From Lachnospiraceae bacterium (GTDB taxonomy: Bacteria > Bacillota > Clostridia > Lachnospirales > Lachnospiraceae), in assembly GCA_004552595.1 (NCBI GenBank), contig SFNX01000096.1, positions 1 to 7,473 of the forward strand: 7,473 bases of DNA, read 5' to 3'. A program made the translations under genes and the position numbers. Positions 1 through 5,072 of the stretch are shown one piece after another. Every line of letters begins with the position of its first letter. Positions within the stretch are counted from its first letter, which is position 1. The notes beneath the pieces were generated by a model. It ran no database searches and had not been told where the DNA came from. It saw only the letters and a program-made list of their open reading frames with translations.

Positions 1-388
1 GTACTGGTGTGATTACTATAAATTAAGGCTTGATGAAGCCCTGTCAGATATGAGTGAGCTTAAAAAGCTTTGCGATGAATATGGTATTGAGCTTACTGTG
101 ATTACTAATCCGCTTTATTGTCTGACTTTTGATAAGGCATATGAAAACGGATATGCCGATTATTTATACGCGCTTTCTGACATTACCGATTATTATAATT
201 TCAGCGGTCACACATACGTCAGTAAAGACTATCAATATTATTATGAGACGAGTCATTATACGCCTCAGGTTTCAAGGCTTATGATTGATGCAGTGCTAGG
301 AAATGGTGATAATGGTAATGACGAGCTCTTTGGAATGCATGTTACTAAGGATAATAAGGATATATTAATTGAAAGACTTACGGAATAG
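1..388 (+). CDS. C-terminal part of a probable SGNH-hydrolase-like (DltD/AlgX-type) envelope protein, 5' truncated by the window
   Basis: The reading frame is already open at base 2 and continues to the stop at 386-388, giving 128 visible residues. The ATG at 50 has no Shine-Dalgarno before it, so it is almost certainly an internal Met and the real start lies left of the window. Visible features are a helix with LKKLCDEYGIELTVITNPLY (residues 20-39), which resembles the late beta-strand of SGNH/GDSL folds, then DYYNFSG and YYYETSHYTP (residues 79-88). The SHY segment sits where SGNH-like acyltransferases and esterases of the DltD/AlgX kind carry the block V D-x-x-H motif; here the residue three before the His is Glu. 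Proteins of this type act at the cell envelope, often on O-acylation of surface polymers. The family call rests on this C-terminal pattern only. It lies 18 bp before the CPBP protease gene, so the two are probably co-transcribed. Confidence 0.6.
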   Translation, partial: YWCDYYKLRLDEALSDMSELKKLCDEYGIELTVITNPLYCLTFDKAYENGYADYLYALSDITDYYNFSGHTYVSKDYQYYYETSHYTPQVSRLMIDAVLGNGDNGNDELFGMHVTKDNKDILIERLTE

Positions 389-406
389 ATAATAAGGAAT
401 TATAAA

Positions 407-991
407 TTGAAAGACCTACGCAGCAATGATGCAAATATTAATACAGAGAGAAGAAGAGTAGAGATTAAGCTTATTTTAATTATGATTCTGCTTGGATTTT
501 TAGTGCAGATTGCAGCTTCCTTTGTGCTTACATTAGTGCTTGGGATGATGCCTAAAGTTGCAGCTGATTACATGAGCGGGCTTGAAAGTCTTTTGCAGAT
601 TACTCCTGCAATGATTTTAAGGGTGTGCGTTATTTTCCCTGTCCTTGAAGAGATATTCTTTCGCGGAATCGTAATAGGGATAATGTACAGATTTGCACCA
701 TTTGCAATTGCTAATGTTTGTCAGGCACTTGTATTTGCGATATATCACGGAAATATAGTGCAGGGTGTTTATGCATTTTTGCTTGGATTATTCATAGGAT
801 ATGTGCTTAAGCTTACAAAGAACATTGTATATGTGTTTGTGCTGCACATGAGCATTAATCTGCTTGGAATGTTCATCGATACAATTATTCCGATGGATAC
901 GCCGATGCTTCTTAAGAGTGTGATTGCGGCGGTATCATTTGTCGGGATTGCTTTGATTGTGAAGGCGATAATTCGTAGGAATAAGGTTTAG
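407..991 (+). CDS. CPBP (CAAX/Abi-type) family intramembrane glutamic endopeptidase
   Basis: A 194-residue, very hydrophobic protein with several predicted membrane helices, including about 21-46, 69-80, 98-113, 117-134, 140-155 and 168-188. All three CPBP signature motifs are present: E81-E82-xxx-R86 (EEIFFRG), F110-xxx-H114 (FAIYH) and H147-xxx-N151 (HMSIN). These Glu and His residues form the active site inside the membrane in the Rce1/CPBP family. Bacterial members process prenylated or peptide substrates, serve in bacteriocin self-immunity, or have unknown targets. The chosen start is TTG at 407, because AAGGA at 394-398 lies 8 nt upstream and no better in-frame start is seen. It follows the upstream gene by 18 bp, consistent with an operon. 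A 13-bp tandem duplication spans the stop codon and appears to have shortened the C-terminus by four residues. The family call is secure; the substrate is unknown. Confidence 0.9.
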   Translation: MKDLRSNDANINTERRRVEIKLILIMILLGFLVQIAASFVLTLVLGMMPKVAADYMSGLESLLQITPAMILRVCVIFPVLEEIFFRGIVIGIMYRFAPFAIANVCQALVFAIYHGNIVQGVYAFLLGLFIGYVLKLTKNIVYVFVLHMSINLLGMFIDTIIPMDTPMLLKSVIAAVSFVGIALIVKAIIRRNKV

Positions 992-1002
992 GAATAAGGT
1001 TT
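976..1002 (+). repeat. 13-bp perfect tandem duplication across the protease stop codon
   Basis: The unit aggaataaggttt occurs at 977-989 and again at 990-1002, with one more matching base at 976. The TAG stop of the protease (989-991) is created at the junction. With only one copy, the frame would read on through four codons (Cys-Gln-Glu-Cys) to TAA at 1014-1016. Confidence 0.9.
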
Positions 1003-1065
1003 GCCAAGAGTGCTAAGCAGTGTAGGTAATAGTAGATGTGCATTTGAAGATAGACGGTAGGATAT

Positions 1066-1998
1066 ATGAAACAGGGTTGGCTTATTGTAAATGAATATCT
1101 TGATACTGAAAAGTTTCTTGAAATCAGGAAGCTTTTTTTGTCGGGAGCTGAAAAGAAAAATGTGAAGCTTACGGTGTATACAAACGCTGATTTTGCAGTT
1201 GATTTGAGTGGTGCGGTTGTCAAATCCAGAGCGTTTGATGAAGGCGAGCCTGATAAGGATATTGCGCTTGCGGCTGCTCTTGAGAAAATGGGGTACAGAC
1301 TTTATAACAGTGCCGATGCAATCAGTGTGTGCGATTCTAAGGTCAAGACAGCTACGCGGATTTCTGAGTACAATTTGAATTGCAAAGATGATGAGGCTAA
1401 AATTCTTATGCCAAAGACTTATAAGGTGCCTTTTACATATGAAAATATCGGGATAATGGATAGCTACAGCTTTGATTTTCTTGATTATGTTGAGAAGGAC
1501 TTGTGTGAAGCAGGTGAGGGCACATTAAGTGATGCGTATCCGATGGTGATTAAGGAGAGTAACAGCTCGTTTGGCATGGGCGTGCATCTTGCAGGCAGCA
1601 GGGAAGAGGCTGTAAAGCTTATATGTGAATACGGCAATAAGGAGTGCATTATTCAGGAATATTTGTCATACTCATCGGGGAGAGATTACAGGCTCCAGAT
1701 GGTTTCTGATAAGTGCGTGTGCGCGATGATGAGAAGTAACGAAAATGACTTCAGGGCCAATATTACAAACGGCGGTAAAATGAGTGAATATAAGCCAACC
1801 GATGAAGATTTGTCGCTTGCGCGTAATGTCATGAAGTGTCTTAAGCTTGATTTTGCAGGAATTGACATTATGCATGACAAGAGCGGCAGGACGGTATTTT
1901 TAGAGGCTAATTCGAATGCGCATTTTAAGAATATTTACGATTTAACCGGAATTAATGCCGCTGAGAAAATGATTGAGTATATTGTGGCGAAGGATTGA
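1066..1998 (+). CDS. RimK-type ATP-grasp ligase, paralogue 1
   Basis: A 310-residue protein with the layout of RimK-like ATP-grasp ligases, which activate a carboxylate as acyl-phosphate with ATP and join it to an amine. An N-terminal Rossmann-like pre-ATP-grasp domain (about 1-90) opens with KQGWLIVNEY. Then come the nucleotide-binding VIKESNSSFGMG (K163, Gly-rich loop 166-172), the adenine-side IIQEYL (E198), GRDYRL (R206, D207, R209), FRANITNGG (R230, N232), and the metal-binding DFAGIDI (D267) and FLEANSNAHF (E280, N282). All canonical catalytic positions are present. The start is ATG at 1066; AGGA at 1059-1062 is only 3 nt away, so initiation may be weak. The gene follows the CPBP protease by 74 bp and precedes a related ATP-grasp gene by 36 bp. 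Cytoplasmic. The substrate cannot be read from the sequence: a peptide, amino acid or cofactor tail are all possible. Confidence 0.88.
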   Translation: MKQGWLIVNEYLDTEKFLEIRKLFLSGAEKKNVKLTVYTNADFAVDLSGAVVKSRAFDEGEPDKDIALAAALEKMGYRLYNSADAISVCDSKVKTATRISEYNLNCKDDEAKILMPKTYKVPFTYENIGIMDSYSFDFLDYVEKDLCEAGEGTLSDAYPMVIKESNSSFGMGVHLAGSREEAVKLICEYGNKECIIQEYLSYSSGRDYRLQMVSDKCVCAMMRSNENDFRANITNGGKMSEYKPTDEDLSLARNVMKCLKLDFAGIDIMHDKSGRTVFLEANSNAHFKNIYDLTGINAAEKMIEYIVAKD

Positions 1999-2034
1999 TT
2001 AAATGGTTGAGTGTGCGAGGGAAAGGTTTAGTAA

Positions 2035-2832
2035 TTGGTTAAGGGAATATTGGTATATACAAGCGCTGATGCAGAATATAATGAGTGGTTTATTGATCAC
2101 ATTATTGAAGAAGGCAGGAAATGTAATCTGGATATAAGACTTGTATTAAGTGATAGGGAAGAAGTTCCTGATAATGATATTGATTTTGCAATTGTAAGAA
2201 ACAGGGACAGTAAGCTGTGTAAGCGCCTGGAAGATAGCAATATAAGGTGCTTTAATTCTTCATATGTAGTGAATATTGGGAACGATAAGTGGGAAATGTA
2301 TAAGGACTTTAATGCTGTAGGGATTCCTGTAATGTATACGCAGAAGACAAAGCTACCTTATCCTTTTGTTATGAAGCCTGTTGACGGACACGGCGGAGAA
2401 AATGTGTACTTAATCAAGAATGCCGATGAATATGAGAGTGTGATTAGCAACATTCCTGATGATAGGCAAGGAGACTTGATCTACCAGGTTATAGCAACAG
2501 AAAAAGGAAGAGATATAAGGGTTTATGTAGTTGGGGGAACTATTTTGACGGCAATGGAGAGAATCGCCGTTGATACAGAAAAAGACTTCCGCTCTAACTA
2601 TTCCCTTAATGGCAATGCAAAGGAGCATGCACTAACAGACGAGGAGCTTAAGCTTGCAGCAAAGGTTGCAGACCATATCAAGGCAGATTTTGTCGGAATC
2701 GACTTAATATACAATAACGGGAAACCTGTCGTAAATGAAATTGAGGACGCAGTGGGGACGAGGATGCTCTACTCGCTTACAGACATAGACCCGGTACGTG
2801 AATTTGTAGCGCATATAGCAGAACATATATAG
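2035..2832 (+). CDS. RimK-type ATP-grasp ligase, paralogue 2 (shorter, altered metal site)
   Basis: A 265-residue protein homologous to the gene just upstream. Order of motifs: pre-ATP-grasp domain (about 1-75, KGILVYTSADAEYNEW), NDKWEMYKDFNAVGIPV (83-99), FVMKPVDGHGGENV (K114, Gly-rich loop 117-121), YQVIA (Q151), GRDIRVYVVGG (R159, D160, R162), FRSN (R186, N188), DFVGIDLI (D223) and VVNEIEDAVGTRML. In the last motif E235 is followed two residues later by E237, where most RimK-type enzymes have Asn (E-x-N). The start is TTG at 2035, because AAAGG at 2022-2026 lies 8 nt upstream and an ATG at 2003 is in another frame. It probably shares a transcript with paralogue 1 and may act on the same or a successive step. 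It could be a catalytic partner with different specificity or a partly regulatory homologue. Substrate unknown. Confidence 0.87.
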   Translation: MVKGILVYTSADAEYNEWFIDHIIEEGRKCNLDIRLVLSDREEVPDNDIDFAIVRNRDSKLCKRLEDSNIRCFNSSYVVNIGNDKWEMYKDFNAVGIPVMYTQKTKLPYPFVMKPVDGHGGENVYLIKNADEYESVISNIPDDRQGDLIYQVIATEKGRDIRVYVVGGTILTAMERIAVDTEKDFRSNYSLNGNAKEHALTDEELKLAAKVADHIKADFVGIDLIYNNGKPVVNEIEDAVGTRMLYSLTDIDPVREFVAHIAEHI

Positions 2833-2834
2833 AG

Positions 2835-2863
2835 TTCGCAAGTCCCTACGGGGCAAATTCGAA
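2835..2863 (+). other. Stem-loop just after the second ATP-grasp gene
   Basis: TTCG (2835-2838) pairs with CGAA (2860-2863), AA with TT, and GTCCC (2842-2846) with GGGGC (2850-2854) around a three-base loop, with small bulges. It begins two bases after the stop codon. No T-run follows, so it is not a standard intrinsic terminator; it could protect the 3' end or pause polymerase. Confidence 0.4.
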
Positions 2864-2868
2864 GTGAT

Positions 2869-2915
2869 ATTTACTGTACAACCTACAATGCGTGTCACAC
2901 AGTAAATTATTGTAG
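2869..2915. repeat. Two interlocking inverted repeats
   Basis: atttactgt (2869-2877) is the exact reverse complement of acagtaaat (2899-2907). ctacaat (2883-2889) is the exact reverse complement of attgtag (2909-2915). The second pair begins inside the loop of the first and ends outside it, so as RNA the two stems could form a pseudoknot or exclude each other. As DNA they could be operator half-sites. Confidence 0.5.
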
Positions 2916-2920
2916 TTCTA

Positions 2921-3005
2921 AAACAAATCGTATTTTCGTGCAAATTAGAGCCTAAACAAATCGTATTTTCGTGCAGATTAACGCCTGAACAAATCGTATT
3001 TTCGG
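2921..3005. repeat. Three direct repeats with 33-bp period upstream of the DUF2752 promoter
   Basis: The 17-bp core aacaaatcgtattttcg is identical at 2922-2938, 2955-2971 and 2988-3004, exactly 33 bp apart. The first two copies also share most of the following linker (gtgcaaattagagcct against gtgcagattaacgcct); the third is cut short after the core. The array ends about 20 bp before the -35 element at 3026, where activator or repressor sites are often found. The spacing is close to three helical turns, so all copies would face roughly the same side of the DNA. They may instead belong to an intergenic repeat family of the genome. No protein-coding role is supported. Confidence 0.85.
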
Positions 3006-3025
3006 AAACAAGACAAGGAAAAGTG

Positions 3026-3055
3026 TTGAAAAATGGGCATTTTTTTGGCTATAGT
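3026..3055 (+). promoter_or_regulatory. Sigma-A-like promoter for the leader ORF and DUF2752 gene
   Basis: TTGAAA (3026-3031, 5 of 6 to consensus) is followed by an 18-bp spacer and TATAGT (3050-3055, 5 of 6). Predicted transcription start is about 3061-3063. That would place the GGAGG at 3063-3067 almost at the 5' end of the transcript. Confidence 0.6.
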
Positions 3056-3075
3056 TATATTTGGAGGAATGAGAT

Positions 3076-3111
3076 ATGTTTAGGCGGAAAATATATGATG
3101 AAATTTTATAA
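3076..3111 (+). CDS. Possible 11-codon leader peptide upstream of the DUF2752 gene
   Basis: ATG at 3076 starts an 11-residue frame (MFRRKIYDEIL) ending with TAA at 3109-3111. A full GGAGG at 3063-3067 sits 8 nt before it, the best ribosome binding site in this part of the window, yet no longer frame uses it. The following DUF2752 gene, 50 nt downstream, has no Shine-Dalgarno. The pair may be a translated leader that regulates or feeds ribosomes to the downstream gene, or the GGAGG may be a relic of a lost gene start. Too short to judge by composition. Confidence 0.3.
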   Translation: MFRRKIYDEIL

Positions 3112-3161
3112 GTAATTTGGATTTGAGATAGCATCGGTAATATATTCGCCATAATATAGTA

Positions 3162-3596
3162 ATGAAGAAAATAAGTGTATTTAAATACGATAGCGAAGAT
3201 AATGTGGTGAAGGCACTGTATAAGATAGGACTTATCATCTTTGTTCCGCTTGTGATTTTGTTTTTCTTTCTGCGGACTGATACGGCTGTCGACTATCTTC
3301 TAAATGGTGGATATTACTGCACCTTCAAAAGTGCGACGGGGCTTAATTGTCCGGGCTGCGGCGGCACGAGAGCGTCATTTTATCTTGCAAGACTTGATAT
3401 AGTGAACAGCTTCAAAATGAATGCCACAGTAATTGTAAGCGTAATACTGTATCTTTTCTTTATGATTAAGGAGACGCTTCACAGAGTATTCGGACTTAAG
3501 GGCGTTAAGGAATGGCAGGTATATGTTCTTATTGCAATATTTGTAGCTACTGTTGTTACAAGGTGGATTGTATGTAACTTTGTATTTGTTTTGTAG
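3162..3596 (+). CDS. DUF2752 family small membrane protein
   Basis: A 144-residue membrane protein with helices at about 20-37, 87-104 and 118-137. The diagnostic DUF2752 block lies after the first helix: C53, then the run ATGLNCPGCGGTRA with C63 and C66 in a CPGCG motif, followed by R70 and, further on, NSFKMNA (82-88), which matches the family's common A-F-x-x-N-P-type segment. The function of the family is not established; the conserved Cys suggest metal binding or a redox role at the membrane. Start: in-frame TAA at 3138-3140 and no other good codon make ATG 3162 the only sensible start, although there is no Shine-Dalgarno before it (cgccataatatagta). The gene has its own upstream promoter (3026-3055) and is followed 83 bp later by the flavo-diiron gene, which has a separate promoter. 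Family call secure. Confidence 0.88.
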   Translation: MKKISVFKYDSEDNVVKALYKIGLIIFVPLVILFFFLRTDTAVDYLLNGGYYCTFKSATGLNCPGCGGTRASFYLARLDIVNSFKMNATVIVSVILYLFFMIKETLHRVFGLKGVKEWQVYVLIAIFVATVVTRWIVCNFVFVL

Positions 3597-3619
3597 TGCA
3601 GAAGGAATAATATATGTTC

Positions 3620-3670
3620 TTCACGCTATGGCAAAATGGTGTATAATAGTGAGAAAATAAAAACAGGAGG
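3620..3670 (+). promoter_or_regulatory. Promoter and ribosome binding site of the flavo-diiron gene
   Basis: TTCACG (3620-3625, 4 of 6 to consensus), 16-bp spacer, then a perfect TATAAT at 3642-3647; predicted start about 3654. AGGAGG at 3665-3670 lies 9 nt before the ATG at 3680. The transcript leader is short (about 25 nt) with no obvious regulatory structure. Confidence 0.7.
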
Positions 3671-3679
3671 TATTGTGGT

Positions 3680-4828
3680 ATGAATATTTCAGATAGTATA
3701 AGATATATTGGTGTTGATGATCATAAGATTGATCTTTTTGAGGGGCAGTTCGATGTGCCGAATGGAATGGCGTACAACTCGTATGTGATTGTTGATGAAA
3801 AAATTGCGGTGCTTGATACTGTTGATAGTAACTTTACTGATGAATGGCTCGCCAAATTGGACAAGGAGCTTGACGGAAGACAGCCGGATTACTTGATTGC
3901 TCATCATATGGAGCCTGATCATTCGGCTAATATTCAGGTGTTTGCAAAGAAGTATCCTGATGCGAAGATTGCGGCATCGGTTGGTGCGTTTAACATGATG
4001 AAGAATTTCTTTGGTACTGATTTCCCTGAGAGAAAGATTGTGCTTAAGGAAGGCGATAAGATTGAGCTTGGAAAGCATACGCTTAATGTAATTGGGGCGC
4101 CGCTTGTTCACTGGCCGGAAGTAATTATGACTTATGAGAGCACTGAGAAGGTGCTGTTCTCTGCTGATGGATTCGGCAAATTTGGCGCACAGGATGCAGA
4201 TGAAGACTGGGCATGTGAAGCGAGAAGGTACTATTTTGGCATAGTAGGAAAGTTCGGGGTTAATGTGCAGGCTGTTCTTAAGAAGGCAGCAGCACTTGAT
4301 ATTCAGACTATTTGTCCGCTTCATGGTCCGATTCTTAAAGAGAATTTGGGGTATTACATTGACTTATACAACACATGGTCGCAGTACGGTGTTGAGAGCG
4401 ATGGCGTAATGATAGCATATACTTCTGTGTATGGACATACAAAGCAGGCTGTTGAGTATCTTGCGGATGAGCTTACGAAGAAGGGCTGCCCGAAGGTTGT
4501 TGTGTGCGATTTAGCGCGTGAAGATATGGCAGAGGCAGTTGAGGATGCATTCAGATATGGCAAACTCATTCTTGCAACGACTACTTATAATGGCGAGATA
4601 TTCCCGTTCATGAATACATTTATCCGCGAGCTTACTGAGAGAAATTATCAGAAGAGAAAGCTTGCATTTATCGAGAACGGTTCATGGGCTCCTATGGCGG
4701 CAAAGTATATGACTAAGCTTTTTGTTGACGGTAAGGATATTGAGCTGGTGGGCACAGTTACAATTAAGGGTGCCGTGACTGATGAAAACAAGGCCCAGCT
4801 TACAGAGCTTGCCGAGAAATTTAAGTAA
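3680..4828 (+). CDS. fprA: FprA-family flavo-diiron protein (oxygen/nitric oxide reductase)
   Basis: A 382-residue cytoplasmic class A flavo-diiron protein. The metallo-beta-lactamase-like domain (about 1-238) holds all diiron ligands: H76-x-E78-x-D80 (HHMEPDH), H144 (PLVHWPE), D163 (SADGFGKFG) and H215 (CPLHGPIL). The flavodoxin-like domain (about 242-382) binds FMN through the phosphate loop YTSVYGHT (247-254), TTYNG (301-305) and ENGSWAP (332-338). It ends with no rubredoxin or flavin-reductase extension, so electrons should come from a separate rubredoxin or reductase. Family members reduce O2 to water and/or NO to N2O, protecting anaerobes. Spacing H144-D163 has the usual 18 intervening residues, but D163-H215 has 51, shorter than the roughly 60 in Desulfovibrio-type enzymes; the loop after FGKFGAQ is compact. 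The gene stands alone between its own promoter and a strong terminator. Whether O2 or NO is the main substrate cannot be told. Confidence 0.95.
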   Translation: MNISDSIRYIGVDDHKIDLFEGQFDVPNGMAYNSYVIVDEKIAVLDTVDSNFTDEWLAKLDKELDGRQPDYLIAHHMEPDHSANIQVFAKKYPDAKIAASVGAFNMMKNFFGTDFPERKIVLKEGDKIELGKHTLNVIGAPLVHWPEVIMTYESTEKVLFSADGFGKFGAQDADEDWACEARRYYFGIVGKFGVNVQAVLKKAAALDIQTICPLHGPILKENLGYYIDLYNTWSQYGVESDGVMIAYTSVYGHTKQAVEYLADELTKKGCPKVVVCDLAREDMAEAVEDAFRYGKLILATTTYNGEIFPFMNTFIRELTERNYQKRKLAFIENGSWAPMAAKYMTKLFVDGKDIELVGTVTIKGAVTDENKAQLTELAEKFK

Positions 4829-4866
4829 TTTTTGGAAAAATATAAAATTTACGTTATCATTAACCG

Positions 4867-4897
4867 AAAAGGAATCGCAAAATGCGGTTCCTTTTTC
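4867..4897 (+). terminator. Intrinsic terminator after the flavo-diiron gene
   Basis: aaaaggaatcgc (4867-4878) pairs with gcggttcctttt (4884-4895) across a five-base loop, with one T-G wobble, and continues into a T-run at 4892-4896. It lies 38 bp after the stop codon. Confidence 0.92.
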
Positions 4898-4956
4898 TAT
4901 GAGGGACGATTAGGGCACCGGAAAGCCAAATTTGTATGTATTTAGTGAAATGAAAG

Positions 4957-5011
4957 TGTATTTTGTGACTGTTTCTCGCCGTGAAATTTGGAAAAATTAT
5001 CACAAAACACA
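4957..5011. repeat. 12-bp inverted repeat upstream of the surface-protein promoter
   Basis: tgtattttgtga (4957-4968) matches the reverse complement of tcacaaaacaca (5000-5011) in 11 of 12 positions, with 31 bp between. A second inverted pair, ccaaattt (4926-4933) and aaatttgg (4984-4991), overlaps it. The rest of 4898-5003 is non-coding and AT-rich, with no other feature that I can support. Confidence 0.45.
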
Positions 5012-5027
5012 TAAATTTATGTTTTTT
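5004..5027. promoter_or_regulatory. 24-bp near-perfect palindrome, candidate operator
   Basis: acataaatttatgt at 5009-5022 is a perfect 14-bp palindrome. After one C/T mismatch the symmetry resumes with AAAA (5004-5007) against TTTT (5024-5027). It ends 10 bp before the -35 element at 5038, centred near -57 from the predicted start, a typical position for a dimeric activator. It could also fold as a weak A/T-only hairpin followed by T residues, but it lies outside any transcript expected to need a terminator. Confidence 0.45.
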
Positions 5028-5037
5028 AAAAAAGTGG

Positions 5038-5066
5038 TAGACATAATTCTATTTTTTTAGTATAGT
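5038..5066 (+). promoter_or_regulatory. Promoter of the secreted Ig-like protein gene
   Basis: TAGACA (5038-5043, 5 of 6 to TTGACA), 17-bp spacer, TATAGT (5061-5066, 5 of 6 to TATAAT). Predicted transcription start is about 5073. The spacer holds a run of seven T (5052-5058). Confidence 0.65.
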
Positions 5067-5072
5067 GTTATT

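Noticed and set aside
2921..3005. Repeats with regular spacing considered as a CRISPR array
   Set aside because: The linkers are only about 16 bp and are similar to each other rather than unique, the identical core is only 17 bp, and no cas gene is nearby.
3029..3045. aaaaat/attttt hairpin as a terminator for the ATP-grasp operon
   Set aside because: The stem is six A/T pairs only, with a short loop, and it overlaps the -35 element and spacer of the promoter at 3026-3055.
2704..3152. Minus-strand frames of 79 and 66 codons with repeated residues
   Set aside because: They arise from the 33-bp repeats (a multiple of three) and from antisense of the ATP-grasp gene. They have no ribosome binding site and no plausible protein character.
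992..3161. Graspetide-type precursor peptide for the ATP-grasp ligases
   Set aside because: No short frame around the ligases has a Thr/Ser-plus-Asp/Glu core, and the 11-residue frame at 3076 is too short and lies behind a separate promoter.
3117..3161. Second promoter directly before the DUF2752 ATG (TTGGAT and TATATT/TAATAT)
   Set aside because: The boxes are poor and ambiguous in AT-rich DNA and would give a near-leaderless mRNA; the promoter at 3026-3055 is clearly better.
3689..4324. 211-codon minus-strand frame
   Set aside because: It lies wholly antisense to the well-supported flavo-diiron gene, and its composition is a mirror of that gene's codon bias.
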